Made by a program: the position numbers and the translations under genes. Source: Hydrogenovibrio kuenenii DSM 12350 (GTDB lineage Bacteria; Pseudomonadota; Gammaproteobacteria; Thiomicrospirales; Thiomicrospiraceae). Taken from it: DNA of 64,000 nt. How positions within the stretch are numbered: position 1 is the stretch's first letter; each line of letters starts with the position of its first letter. Below, piece after piece: positions 27,479 to 37,171 of the stretch. Location of the stretch: contig NZ_JAGP01000001.1 of assembly GCF_000526715.1 (NCBI RefSeq), positions 1,922,001-1,986,000 on the forward strand. The letters run 5' to 3'. The notes beneath the pieces were generated by a model that had not been told where the DNA came from, did not search any database, and worked only from the letters and a program-made list of their open reading frames with translations.

Positions 27479-30400
27479 CTATAGACTGACTCGGCGTACC
27501 CAAGGCTTTAAGCCTGTTAACTTGGCAATGCCTTTGGAGGCTTTGATTGCTTGCAACCGTGTTTCATAACCACCAACAAGAACAGAATAGACATGCTTTC
27601 CACTTACTTCTTTTTGCTTAACAACCGCATCCTTAAGATCGTATTTATTGATAAAATCCTGAGCTTTTTGGCGTGAACCCGTTGTTAAAAGTTGTATCGT
27701 AAAGTTTTTTGGGGTTACTTGAGGCTGATCTTTTTTAGCAGAAACCTTCTCTACGGTTGGTTGTGTTTCAGTTGAATCATTAGTAGCAGCAGGACGTACA
27801 GCATCCGTCAAAACACGACAGTACAGACTAGAGCGCGCTAGGTTCTCACATAGATATTTTGGACGATTAATATCGTCAAATGGCCCCAGTATTAACTGAT
27901 AAGTTTCATCCGCATTTTTAGATAAAAGCATTTGATATGGACGTGAATTATTCAACCCGCCTAATACTGATGGGAAAACACTTCTTAAAGCTTGCAGTGC
28001 AGTTCTTGCATTTTTCTCGGATGAGAAATGCCCTAAGTCAACTGCATACCCGGTATTATCGGTAGGTTTGTCTTTAGAATAACTATAAATCTCTTTTGGA
28101 TAAAGTCTAAAGTGCGCACCAACAATCAACGTTCCCTTAGCACCTATAACAATTGGCATATCATCTCGGGATTTTAAACCATTTTTGGCCAAAAACTTTT
28201 TATCCACATTCAGTGTATAGTTACCGGGAGGAATGGTGTCGATTGAAAAGTAGCCATCATAAGCTGAAACAGCTTTGAATTCTTTTTTAGTCTTTGTACT
28301 CGTTAAAACCATAGGAACTTGCCCTAAAGGCTCAGGGAACGAAGAAAGTTGTTTAACAATAGTCGTTGTTCCTTCAACCTCACCTGAGGTAACTACTGGT
28401 ATCAGCACAGTTTTTACCATACCTGGACGCGGTAAAAATGACACTCCATCTTTTGTCGGAATCCAGAATGGATCTGGAAGAGAACTTGGTTCAAGCTTCA
28501 AATCCGTTACCATATTCGGATAGAGGCCGCTAATCAAAGCCACACCTTGAGCATCTGTTTTATCTTCGCGATGCGTTTGCGGACTGATAAACGTCGCATT
28601 TTTTATCGGCTTTTCACCAGGATCATATCGGTGATTATTATTCGCGTCTTCAAATACAAAAGCAGCAGCTGCACCACGAGTACTTGCACTTTGAGACGTC
28701 ATAAACAGACTGTTGTCGACCGGATTCTTACCTAAACCAAAACGGATTGAAAAATAAGCGCTGTTAAATCCATCCTGATCGCCTTGAAACTGTAAACTGG
28801 AAATAAAGTGACGTGTGTGCCAGTTAAGAGACAATTGACCATAATCATATTCAGTTTGAAAATCTCGGTTCAATGTCAGATCTGTATTAAAAGAATTAGT
28901 GAAATATTTTTGGACTGAGAAATACCCTCTCTTCGCTTTATTTTCGGGCTTTATATCGTAAGTCATCCCTGTTCGCCAAAACGTGTCATAAAAATAAGTC
29001 GATGCTTGAAAGTTACCATCCGCCGTTTTTACATTTTTATTCTGAGGAGACTGACTGATCAAATAGTTAATATTATTTGACAAACTGACTCGCCAAAGCT
29101 TTAACCCGAGACCCAGACCATATCTATCTACCTCAGTGTTATTGAACTGATAAATTTTCTGATAATTCAACCCATAATTCAACCCAGTAAGTCTAGTACG
29201 AAAAATGGGGCCACTCAAAGATACACTATGATTTTCTTCTATACTTGCAGTTTCTAAAGCAGTTCGTCTGAAATCACTACTTCCGGCCTGATACAGATAA
29301 CTAAACTGTTGATTAAAAAATTTACGAGATAGGCCAAAAGATCCTAAATATCCACCATTAACATCTTTTAGCCACTGAGCATGTAATAAAGTATCCAACA
29401 AAAATAAACGGATACCAGGCTGGATAAATTGATGTCGTTGTTTTTCTTCCAAGAAAGAGTAGCTACTAGCATCAAAAGTGAAAGATGCATTCAACCCCAA
29501 ACCTTTTTCAGCATGCATATTAATACGAGCTTCATCTTGTTTCAGATTGCTCTTAGCATCCACTACATAATTTTGCAAAAGCGTATTTTGCTGAGAAACA
29601 GAAAGATCATAAATCCACTTCCCTCCTACCAGAGAAGCTGGATCCAAATCGTAAGTTTGCGTTTTTTCTTCTCTTTGACCTTGAGGCCCATAAAACAACA
29701 ACTTAAACTCGTTTTTACCGACACTCAAAGACTGATCAAAAAACTGATATTGTCCATTGTCTGACACTTGTGTGGTCGATAAATATATGCCATTTCTGTA
29801 TAGTTCAACTTGCCAACCAGGTTGCTGAAACCCAACAATATTAACTGTTTGTGTATTGGTAACATGACCATAGGGTCTATTTGATACTCGAACCCCTACC
29901 TCATTAGTAGCTGACAAGTTGCTAATTTGTGTTGGTACTAGATCACCTACCTCCACCTGCGTTGCTTTCATTGGTCCTAATAAGTCATTATCAAGAGAAT
30001 ATCTTTCCAAACCAAGTCTGAAGTTAGTCACCTGACTCGGCTTCAAGCTTGAGTTGTAACTGGTGCCTACAAAATATCGTCCAGTCATATACGCCAAGTC
30101 TCCCGCACCCAACAATGACAACTGACCAGTATTCTGATCAAGTTTATTATGTGTTCCTGACAATTGAATATCAGCAAATACAGGACCGATTAATTGATAA
30201 GGTATATCTTGACGAGCGTATTTGGGAGCAAGATTACCCACTACAGAATCAGACACTTTGTTTTTAAGCCTAGCGTCTACTTGAATAGGCAATGGCTCAG
30301 AAGATTTTAAGGTGAGAGATAAACGCAAAAGGTTCATATCAGATTTGATATCAAACCAATTTAATGTTGGTGAAACTTTTACCCATAGTTGTTCGTTATG

Positions 30401-30838
30401 AACCCAAACATCTTTTTCTGTCAGATTAAACTCATGACCTTTGGCATTAACTTGCCAAGTATTATCTTTTAAATTTTGAATTGAAAAATGATGGTCTGGC
30501 CGGATAAACCAGCCGGAAGCTTTGATTTCAGATATTTTTCCACCTGAAATTTTGGTCGTTAAATCGATAGGAAAATTCAAAACAGTGATGAGTTGTTTTA
30601 AAGACGTCCAAACCCCATCATTCTTTTTAATTACATTTAATTGACCAAGCTGTAACTTTCCAACCTTAACATCAACTAAAAATGCATCACTAGTATTAGA
30701 AACTAGCTGATTGCCTCGAACATATTTACCTGAGACAGGGTCGTAATAAAGTGGGGCTTCTGCTGCATGAGCGCTTAATATGCTAAAACTGCTCAGCATA
30801 ACTATGAACAGCACACCTCGCTTAAGAAGTAGCATCAT
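27479..30838 (-). CDS. Fimbrial usher-like outer-membrane protein with two C-terminal SPOR domains
   Basis: A 1119-residue secreted protein (signal peptide about 1-25). Residues about 26-230 form an N-terminal soluble region; a long beta-strand-rich region (about 230-720) has the features of alternative chaperone-usher ushers, including VEVGDLVPTQIS and QVELYRNGIYLSTTQV. Next come carboxypeptidase-regulatory-like domains (about 724-929), starting with a calcium-loop-like DANNNHRYDPGE. Two SPOR domains follow (about 930-1012 and 1045-1119). SPOR domains bind denuded peptidoglycan at division sites, and their presence on an usher is unusual. Its ATG overlaps the stop of the chaperone gene by four bases, so the two are translationally linked. 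The chaperone neighbour supports an usher role; the exact clade is uncertain. Confidence 0.75.
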   Translation of the reverse strand: MMLLLKRGVLFIVMLSSFSILSAHAAEAPLYYDPVSGKYVRGNQLVSNTSDAFLVDVKVGKLQLGQLNVIKKNDGVWTSLKQLITVLNFPIDLTTKISGGKISEIKASGWFIRPDHHFSIQNLKDNTWQVNAKGHEFNLTEKDVWVHNEQLWVKVSPTLNWFDIKSDMNLLRLSLTLKSSEPLPIQVDARLKNKVSDSVVGNLAPKYARQDIPYQLIGPVFADIQLSGTHNKLDQNTGQLSLLGAGDLAYMTGRYFVGTSYNSSLKPSQVTNFRLGLERYSLDNDLLGPMKATQVEVGDLVPTQISNLSATNEVGVRVSNRPYGHVTNTQTVNIVGFQQPGWQVELYRNGIYLSTTQVSDNGQYQFFDQSLSVGKNEFKLLFYGPQGQREEKTQTYDLDPASLVGGKWIYDLSVSQQNTLLQNYVVDAKSNLKQDEARINMHAEKGLGLNASFTFDASSYSFLEEKQRHQFIQPGIRLFLLDTLLHAQWLKDVNGGYLGSFGLSRKFFNQQFSYLYQAGSSDFRRTALETASIEENHSVSLSGPIFRTRLTGLNYGLNYQKIYQFNNTEVDRYGLGLGLKLWRVSLSNNINYLISQSPQNKNVKTADGNFQASTYFYDTFWRTGMTYDIKPENKAKRGYFSVQKYFTNSFNTDLTLNRDFQTEYDYGQLSLNWHTRHFISSLQFQGDQDGFNSAYFSIRFGLGKNPVDNSLFMTSQSASTRGAAAAFVFEDANNNHRYDPGEKPIKNATFISPQTHREDKTDAQGVALISGLYPNMVTDLKLEPSSLPDPFWIPTKDGVSFLPRPGMVKTVLIPVVTSGEVEGTTTIVKQLSSFPEPLGQVPMVLTSTKTKKEFKAVSAYDGYFSIDTIPPGNYTLNVDKKFLAKNGLKSRDDMPIVIGAKGTLIVGAHFRLYPKEIYSYSKDKPTDNTGYAVDLGHFSSEKNARTALQALRSVFPSVLGGLNNSRPYQMLLSKNADETYQLILGPFDDINRPKYLCENLARSSLYCRVLTDAVRPAATNDSTETQPTVEKVSAKKDQPQVTPKNFTIQLLTTGSRQKAQDFINKYDLKDAVVKQKEVSGKHVYSVLVGGYETRLQAIKASKGIAKLTGLKPWVRRVSL

Positions 30839-31650
30839 TTGTAAACAAAAGATTTTTTAACAAATACTTGATTATTAAAAGCTTTTCCACCTTTATAAAC
30901 CAACTTATAATACCCTTTTTTAAGGGTAGGCATTTCCAGATTCACCCGGTTATTTTTTAGAAAAGTGTTCTCTCGATAGATAGCAACATTATTGAAAAAA
31001 CCAACGTTTCGATAATTACCGCTATCAAGTGATCGCCAATAGACATCAACTCGTCCATTGACGCCAAATTCACCACTTCTTTTAAGGTCAAATTGAATTT
31101 GTGGCTTTCCATTCGATGATAATTTGTTTGGAACAAATATCACGTGCTCCATATCGACCTTCGCTTTAAAATCAGTAGCTCTCACAAAAATCGGGATCGA
31201 AAACGACATTAGTATATGTAACTGAATCTTTGCATCGTTTTGCTTTGTAATAAGATTCGGCGGAGGCAACTCCGTAAACAGCATATGAGTCCTGTACTCT
31301 CCTGAACTTAAACCTGCAGGTCGTCGAACTCCGATGCGAATTTTTTGTGCCTGGCCGGGCGCCAAAGTCATTTGACGGGGACTGAATCGAATCATTCTTT
31401 TTGCAGAATTTAACTGTTGCAACTGCTTTTTATTTGGCTTAACGATAAGACCGCCGCCATATTTTTGCAGCATATTGATCAAGTCTATCCGATAGGTTTT
31501 GGTTTGATTGGAATCATTAACAACATTAACCACCTCTGCACGATCTCTAGGCTCAAAGATCACTCTTTTAGGTGTAATCATTAAACTGGCCTGAGCGACT
31601 TGTACCCAAATCATTAGTACAAAAAATCCAGTAAACCAAAGCTTCAACAT
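30835..31650 (-). CDS. Periplasmic fimbrial chaperone (PapD-like fold)
   Basis: A 271-residue periplasmic protein with a signal peptide (MLKLWFTGFFVLMIWVQVAQA, cleavage about residue 21). The N-terminal immunoglobulin-like domain (LMITPKRVIFEPRDRAEVVNVVN) and the MTLAPGQAQKIRIGVRRPAG strand resemble chaperones that donate a strand to pilin subunits; the C-terminal half is a divergent second domain. AGGAG lies five bases before the ATG. Placed between the pilin-like DUF4402 gene and the usher, which is the expected position for chaperoning the subunits. Divergent from the classical FimC/PapD group. Confidence 0.78.
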   Translation of the reverse strand: MLKLWFTGFFVLMIWVQVAQASLMITPKRVIFEPRDRAEVVNVVNDSNQTKTYRIDLINMLQKYGGGLIVKPNKKQLQQLNSAKRMIRFSPRQMTLAPGQAQKIRIGVRRPAGLSSGEYRTHMLFTELPPPNLITKQNDAKIQLHILMSFSIPIFVRATDFKAKVDMEHVIFVPNKLSSNGKPQIQFDLKRSGEFGVNGRVDVYWRSLDSGNYRNVGFFNNVAIYRENTFLKNNRVNLEMPTLKKGYYKLVYKGGKAFNNQVFVKKSFVYK

Positions 31651-31719
31651 TTTTACTCCTAATTAAAACCTGTTAAGGTTGCTTGAGCTGATTTTATAAG
31701 AAAATTCAATAAAGACAAA

Positions 31720-32238
31720 TTAATTGTAATTAAAGACAATCTGATAATTTCGGAAATAAGTGCCATCCAAATAAGCAAGACCAGTGCCACTTGTTTTCAA
31801 CCGACCAAAAACACGCAGTTCATAACTACCATTAGCATCGGTATTAAAAGTTTCAGTTTCTAAGGAAGGAAATATATCAAATTCTGTTGCTGTAGCAGAG
31901 CCTGATTGAAAGGTTGTTTGTGATGGAGCTGGCTGAATAGAAGCCGTTATTTGATAGTTAGCGGGAAAACCGTTTAATGCAAAAATACCAGGATTACCTG
32001 CTTGTAAAATAACAAAAGCGTTATCTGCAATAACACCATTATTAGGATCAAGAGCTAAAGTATAGACTGCATCATTTTTGGTAATAACGATTTTACCAAA
32101 CCATAAATGCTGAGTTTCGATAATTGTTTCTGCCGCAAAACTTGGTCTTGGACAGCTAAAAGAAAAGATTAATCCAATCATCTGCAAAAAAAGCGTTGCG
32201 GAGATGATTTTTTTAGATGGCTTGATTGTTAAGCGCAT
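31720..32238 (-). CDS. DUF4402-like secreted subunit of the chaperone-usher cluster
   Basis: A 172-residue protein with a long signal peptide (about 1-35, ending SFAAE). The mature part is beta-rich and glycine/threonine-rich, and ends in YFRNYQIVFNYN, a pattern like the C-terminal strand of pilin-type subunits. It resembles DUF4402 proteins but more weakly than the gene upstream. A minor or tip subunit is a reasonable inference. The ribosome site is weak. It lies 111 bases behind the first DUF4402 gene and 69 before the chaperone gene. Confidence 0.6.
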   Translation of the reverse strand: MRLTIKPSKKIISATLFLQMIGLIFSFSCPRPSFAAETIIETQHLWFGKIVITKNDAVYTLALDPNNGVIADNAFVILQAGNPGIFALNGFPANYQITASIQPAPSQTTFQSGSATATEFDIFPSLETETFNTDANGSYELRVFGRLKTSGTGLAYLDGTYFRNYQIVFNYN

Positions 32239-32349
32239 AGGTAGGGTAAATTCCCGTATTTTAAACTATTCAATAATAGAAAATCACCTATGCTAACAAA
32301 ATTTGTAAGGAGTGTATACAGCACACCCCCCACAAAGCAACAACCAAAA

Positions 32350-32988
32350 TTATTGGTAATTTGCTACAACAGTAAAAGTACCTGAGTAAGTACCATCTGA
32401 TGCCGGACCTGCTGTTGCACTATCATCTGCTGTGTTAGGAATAGTGATAGTTGCACCCATATTGAACTCTAACGCACCGGTAGCATCAGTTTGCAATGCA
32501 CCTGAAACACCACTGGTGAAAGAACCAAAAGAACTATTCGTTACATCATAGATAGTTGGTGTCCCGATTTTCAAAGGGTCTGCTGACGGATTTGAACCGT
32601 TCGTCAAAGTTAACAATCCACCGGCTTCTCCCAGATTGGTAGTAACCAAAATATTGGAATTAGCGCCCGCACCAGCAATAGTAAACTTGGCAGGTGTTCC
32701 CTGTGTCAAAATAGTGATCTTAGAAGCTGTACCATCCGTCTTGGTGGAAGGTGCTGCGGCACCCTCTAATGGGCTTAGAGCAAGAGTGGCACTATCCGAC
32801 GCAGTAGCCGAAATAGTGGCTACAATCGAACCAAAGTTCATGTCTGCAGATTTGGTTAGCGTAATAGCGCCATTAACTGCGACTGATGCTGTTGCATTAA
32901 TAGGGGTATTGGCAGCTTGTGCGGTAGACACACCTAACGCAGCCAAAAGCCCTAATGCGAGTTTTACTTTCTTATAAGAATGTTTCAT
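32350..32988 (-). CDS. DUF4402 domain protein, probable major pilin-like subunit
   Basis: A 212-residue secreted protein of the DUF4402 family. The signal peptide is MKHSYKKVKLALGLLAALG...AQAA (about 1-25). The mature part is Ala/Thr/Gly-rich with NGAITLTKSADMNFGSIV near the start and YSGTFTVVANYQ at the end, like subunits assembled by strand exchange. ATG at 32988 has GAGGAG six bases upstream, the strongest ribosome site of the cluster, which fits a highly made major subunit. Co-directional with chaperone and usher. Confidence 0.75.
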   Translation of the reverse strand: MKHSYKKVKLALGLLAALGVSTAQAANTPINATASVAVNGAITLTKSADMNFGSIVATISATASDSATLALSPLEGAAAPSTKTDGTASKITILTQGTPAKFTIAGAGANSNILVTTNLGEAGGLLTLTNGSNPSADPLKIGTPTIYDVTNSSFGSFTSGVSGALQTDATGALEFNMGATITIPNTADDSATAGPASDGTYSGTFTVVANYQ

Positions 32989-33322
32989 AACATACTCCTC
33001 AAGTTGATAGATATGGGTTGCCCCAACTAGCTTTATCGACAAAACTTTAACTAACTTTAACAGTTTTTACCAATAAACTTTCTTAAACTCATTTTTATTT
33101 AGATTTATAATTTTTCTCAATCAAAATAAAGAGTTAATTCTTTCACTGACCATTAGTTCAATAACGTTATTCAAACCTTTTGACAGCATGATTAATCGCC
33201 ACTCACATTCTTATAAAAGCAATTGTAATGGTTCATTAAATCCCGTAAATGCAACTTCGCTTGATTCCAATCCATAGTATTTCATTTGTCTTTTTCAGGC
33301 AAACTCAAACATCAAAACATAT
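32989..33322. other. 334-base intergenic region before the DUF4402 gene
   Basis: AT-rich, no reading frame supported. It must contain the promoter of the DUF4402-chaperone-usher genes, since the next upstream gene ends at its far side. No convincing promoter or operator could be picked out. Confidence 0.4.
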
Positions 33323-33859
33323 TTAAGGTGTAGGAGGCTGTAAATCATCGGATACGTGCTTCAATCCTTTTAAGTAATGCAACAGTTCATTAACTTCAGA
33401 ATCTTTCTTAGCCATAGCAAGCAACTTGGGCTCTAGTGTCTTCCACTGTTTTAAAATAGCTAACACCCTTGGAGAGTCTTCTCCGGTATTAGATACTTGA
33501 TTAATAAAACCTTGTGTACGGCGAATCAGCATCTCATTTGGCGTCAACGACGATACTCCACCACTCATTAACTGATTAGGCGACATAGCTCTAACTTGCC
33601 GAGAAGCAAACATCTCAGAAGGCGTAGAGGTTCTAAATAAAGCATCTGGCGAAGACGCATATTTTTCTTTGAGTGTTGTAACAGAATAACTATGCTTTAC
33701 TTCAGCTTTAACCGGCAATACGTAAAAAACACTAAATACACAAATAAGGTTAAAACAATTCAGATACTTTAATCCACTCTTCAATACTGCCAAAGCGCTG
33801 TTAAAAGCCATTTGATTTCTGAATGTTGTTGGCTCCTGCCAATCGATTTTGCCATCCAT
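33323..33859 (-). CDS. Secreted protein of unknown function with repeated [ST]-P motifs
   Basis: I do not recognise this 178-residue protein. A hydrophobic stretch at about 34-50 (CFNLICVFSVFYVLPVKA) looks like a signal peptide with an unusually long N-terminal region; a start at residue 17 (33811) would shorten it. The mature part has four related hexamers, SPDALF, TPSEMF, SPNQLM and TPNEML (residues about 70-111), followed by a helical C-terminus with two Leu-rich segments. It is co-directional with the usher cluster, 334 bases upstream of the pilin-like gene, so a link is possible but not shown. Confidence 0.6.
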   Translation of the reverse strand: MDGKIDWQEPTTFRNQMAFNSALAVLKSGLKYLNCFNLICVFSVFYVLPVKAEVKHSYSVTTLKEKYASSPDALFRTSTPSEMFASRQVRAMSPNQLMSGGVSSLTPNEMLIRRTQGFINQVSNTGEDSPRVLAILKQWKTLEPKLLAMAKKDSEVNELLHYLKGLKHVSDDLQPPTP

Positions 33860-34184
33860 ATTACTGCTCTCGATTTAAATTAAAAATTGTCGCCGAAGGC
33901 AAAGCAGGCATTATGCCAATATAAACTTTTATACTCGACACTTCCGTTATTTGGCCTCAAAAAGGCTCATTCACTTAATTTCAACGAGTGTAACTTACAA
34001 CCTGACAGAAATAACTCAAGCCTATGATAAAACACTATCCACTCATCTAAACCATTGCTCACCATATATAAAAATGTAATGGGAATACGACTTTTACAAG
34101 CTTGACATAGCTAGTTAAACGCCCCATTATTTCTTCATACTATTCGGAATAGAATAATAAACTTACATAACAGAGGTGTTCATA
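33860..34184. other. 325-base divergent region before the chemoreceptor gene
   Basis: No gene seen. It contains a good promoter for the chemoreceptor (34102-34130, separate entry) and a short palindrome CTATTC-G-GAATAG just downstream of it. Confidence 0.5.
34102..34130 (+). promoter_or_regulatory. Sigma-70-type promoter of the chemoreceptor gene
   Basis: A perfect -35 TTGACA (34102-34107) is followed after exactly 17 bases by CATTAT (34125-34130). This gives a leader of about 50 bases before the GTG start at 34185. It is the best sigma-70 match noticed in the window. Confidence 0.65.
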
Positions 34185-37085
34185 GTGAGTGAGGGCAGCC
34201 AAAATTTTCGCTTGGTTCTGCGTGTGGATGCAGATGGCAACATTACTGAAATTAATCAGGACTACTTAGAATGGACAGGTTATAGCAAGACAGAGGTTAT
34301 AGGCCAACATATTTCTTTCCTACGAAAGCCATACCCTAAAAGCCTGACCGAAGATATGGCAAAAACACTTCGTTCCGGCAAGCCTTATTACTTTTATGCG
34401 CATGAAATCAAGAAGTCCGGTGAAGATTATTGGACAGAAATGAGCTGTTTGCCTTTTATTGAAAATGGTGAATATCAAGGCTACACAACCATCAAACGCA
34501 TACTTGATAGCGAGGCCATTCCCAAAATACAAAAGACCTACCGCGATCTAGAGAAAGGCATACGACTGATTAAAGAAGGTCAGTTAATCAAAACCTGGAG
34601 CTTCCGCATTCTCCGATCGGTAGGGTTATATCATTTTGAAGCTAAAAATCTAATGATATTATTTGCACTAATCTTTGCCGTGGCGAGCGCTTCATTTCTT
34701 TATATCAATGAGTTAAATGAAAAGCACAAAGTAAAAAATCAAACACTGGCTAACTACAACAAAAAAACACGCATCACCATACACAACCTATTTGTCAGTA
34801 AGAAAAATGTTGGTGAGTCTATTATTACTGGCTTAATGATCAACCCTGATGTTCGTAAAGCCATTGTCAAAAAAGATTTACCGATGCTAACGCATTATTT
34901 CAATGCGCTAAAACCCTTCTATGCTAAACATACAACTTTTAAAAACATCAGAATTGATATTACCGATGCAAATGGCGTTTCTTTTTACCGCTCTTGGCAT
35001 GGGTATGACCAGCATGAAATCAGCGAGAATAATCGTGCTTATATCGTTGAACAAATAAAAAAACCAAAAATTAAAACCGTATTTGAGCTTGGCGAGCACG
35101 GTATAGGCTTCCGCACATTAATCCCTGTATTTGATAATGGAGGGCAATATCGTGCCTCGGTTGAGCTTATTCAAGGAACGGGCTCGGTTAGACGCCAACT
35201 GCTAAAAGATCGCTTACTATTCACTCCTATTCTAAATAAAGAATTTGTTGCAACTCTAGGTGGGACGATTGGGGGCAATATCAATAACCGTCCTGTTGGC
35301 AATGACGGACACTATGTCGTCGGGCATAAGGGGCGCTCTTCTCGCTCTGAAAGCCTGCAAGTCAAAGTATTGAAAGACATGCCTATTTCAGAGTTAATTA
35401 AGCGACAAACTTGGTTATATAATGGCTATATACATACCGCCATCCCAATTCAGAATGATGCAGGGAAAATCATCGGTTACTCAATCGTTTCTGAAGATGC
35501 GCAGACAATGCACAACGAACTTGAAGGCTTGTATGCGCCAATCGACAAAGGATTTTACATTGCTCTAGGCATGCTTGCTATTGCGATTATTGCCTTTATT
35601 AGCTTTGTTGTTTTCTTTATTATTCTACCGCTCAGAAAATCTAAAGACGCCATTCATGAAGCGGTAAAAGACTCAAACCTTTTCTTAAGACTGGATTCAT
35701 ACGGCAATAATGAAGTCGCACAAATGGGCGCGGCTTATAACCAACAAGCGATGCTGACTCAATTTGCTATTTCCGAGACATCCATGTCGTTAAGAGAAAT
35801 TGAAGAAGGTCATTTGGATCGCCAAATTGACTACCCTTTCCAATCCGATTTCGGGCTTCTGAAAGATTCCGTGAATAACACCACACAAGGGTTAAACAAT
35901 ACTTTCGCCCAAATAGCCCAAGTTATGAACGACCTAAAAAATGGTGAGTTTGACCACGAACACCAAAACAACCTTAAGGGGGCTTACTACCAAGTTGTCG
36001 ACGACTGCTTAAGTACAATGTCTACTCTTTCTGAAGTGTTTGCCGAAATCACTCGTGTAATGGAAATGGCGAAACGTGGCAACTTTAACGAATCCGTTTC
36101 TGTATCAGCACATGGCGACATTGAAAAACTAGCACAAACAATTAATGATTCCATGTCAAGGCTGGATGCTGGTTTTGAAGATATTGTTAAAGCTGCACAA
36201 CGTATTGCTGCTGGCGACTTTACGCATCCAATCACCAATAATTATGAGTTTGCTATTGATGAAGCCAAGCAGGCAATTAACCAATCTATCGAAGATTTGC
36301 GCATGACCATGGCAAACATTACTAATATTGCGCAATCTGTTTCCTCTTCAGTTTCTTCAGTTGCTTCTGGCACTGAATCCTTAAATGAACGTACACAGGA
36401 ACAAGCCGCTTCACTAGAAGAAACTTCTGCGGCCATGGAGCAAACAGCCTCTCAAGTTCATCACAACATGGAATCAACCCGAGAAGCGGCAACAATTGCC
36501 AATCAACAGGTTAGCGCTTTACATAGTGCCAACGCAGTCATGTCGGAAACCCAAACTGCCATGGCAGATATTAAAACGGCATCCGAGCAAATCCAAAACA
36601 TCACGAGTCTAATTGACAGCATTTCCTTTCAAACCAACTTATTGGCTTTAAATGCTGCTGTTGAAGCGGCAAGAGCTGGTGAACATGGACGTGGTTTTGC
36701 TGTGGTAGCGGGCGAAGTAAGAAGCCTTGCAGCTAAATCTGCAGATGCCGCAAAAGAAATCAGTCAACTTATTGAAAAAACGGCTATCGCTATTGATAGC
36801 GGTGTCGGCAAAGTAGACTCGGTTAACCAGCAACTGGAACAAATTACCGAAAAAACTGAAGAGTTGCAAAAAGTGGTCAATGACATATCCCAATCATCTT
36901 CAGAACAGGCCAAAGGTATTACCGAAGTAAACAATGCCATTTCAAGCATTGATAACATTACGCAACAAAACGCTGCACTGGTAGAAGAAACCTTCTCAAC
37001 CGTCGAACAAGTTCAGCAAGCATCGGACGACCTTATTGAAAGCATGAAAAAATTCAATATAGGCAATACCAAGTCACTCAACTAG
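34185..37085 (+). CDS. PAS-Cache methyl-accepting chemotaxis protein
   Basis: A 966-residue chemoreceptor. An N-terminal cytoplasmic PAS domain (about 8-108; Aer-like, with [14 protein letters not shown]) precedes a membrane helix (about 155-173), a periplasmic double-Cache-like domain (about 175-440), a second helix (about 458-485), HAMP-type segments (about 485-700) and an MCP signalling domain (about 715-960) with the hairpin tip [20 protein letters not shown]. There is no C-terminal CheR-tethering pentapeptide. GTG at 34185 is preferred, with AGAGG eight bases upstream. It can thus combine an internal (PAS) and an external (Cache) signal. No che genes are nearby. Confidence 0.9.
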   Translation: MSEGSQNFRLVLRVDADGNITEINQDYLEWTGYSKTEVIGQHISFLRKPYPKSLTEDMAKTLRSGKPYYFYAHEIKKSGEDYWTEMSCLPFIENGEYQGYTTIKRILDSEAIPKIQKTYRDLEKGIRLIKEGQLIKTWSFRILRSVGLYHFEAKNLMILFALIFAVASASFLYINELNEKHKVKNQTLANYNKKTRITIHNLFVSKKNVGESIITGLMINPDVRKAIVKKDLPMLTHYFNALKPFYAKHTTFKNIRIDITDANGVSFYRSWHGYDQHEISENNRAYIVEQIKKPKIKTVFELGEHGIGFRTLIPVFDNGGQYRASVELIQGTGSVRRQLLKDRLLFTPILNKEFVATLGGTIGGNINNRPVGNDGHYVVGHKGRSSRSESLQVKVLKDMPISELIKRQTWLYNGYIHTAIPIQNDAGKIIGYSIVSEDAQTMHNELEGLYAPIDKGFYIALGMLAIAIIAFISFVVFFIILPLRKSKDAIHEAVKDSNLFLRLDSYGNNEVAQMGAAYNQQAMLTQFAISETSMSLREIEEGHLDRQIDYPFQSDFGLLKDSVNNTTQGLNNTFAQIAQVMNDLKNGEFDHEHQNNLKGAYYQVVDDCLSTMSTLSEVFAEITRVMEMAKRGNFNESVSVSAHGDIEKLAQTINDSMSRLDAGFEDIVKAAQRIAAGDFTHPITNNYEFAIDEAKQAINQSIEDLRMTMANITNIAQSVSSSVSSVASGTESLNERTQEQAASLEETSAAMEQTASQVHHNMESTREAATIANQQVSALHSANAVMSETQTAMADIKTASEQIQNITSLIDSISFQTNLLALNAAVEAARAGEHGRGFAVVAGEVRSLAAKSADAAKEISQLIEKTAIAIDSGVGKVDSVNQQLEQITEKTEELQKVVNDISQSSSEQAKGITEVNNAISSIDNITQQNAALVEETFSTVEQVQQASDDLIESMKKFNIGNTKSLN

Positions 37086-37101
37086 CCTCTACTCAAATCA
37101 C

Positions 37102-37151
37102 CCCAGCCTGGCAGGTTTTGTCTTCACAACGCCAAAATCTACCAGGCTGGG
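37102..37151. terminator. Inverted pair of the 18-bp repeat between convergent genes
   Basis: CCCAGCCTGGCAGGTTTT (37102-37119) faces AAAATCTACCAGGCTGGG (37134-37151), with the G/C ends outside, the reverse polarity of the pair at 4.1 kb. The 18-bp stem has one mismatch and one G-U pair. It sits between the chemoreceptor stop and the emrB 3' end, where a bidirectional terminator is expected, though the T-rich part lies inside the loop side. Confidence 0.65.
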
Positions 37152-37171
37152 TCCGTCCGCTTCATCAACAA

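Noticed and set aside
29413-29422. ACCAGGCTGG inside the usher gene as a further 18-bp repeat copy
   Set aside because: Only the ten-base core matches; the AAAATCT part and the final G are absent, and the codons fit the protein.
33995-34012. CAACCTGACAGAAATA as a repeat copy near the chemoreceptor promoter
   Set aside because: Too few positions match the family sequence.
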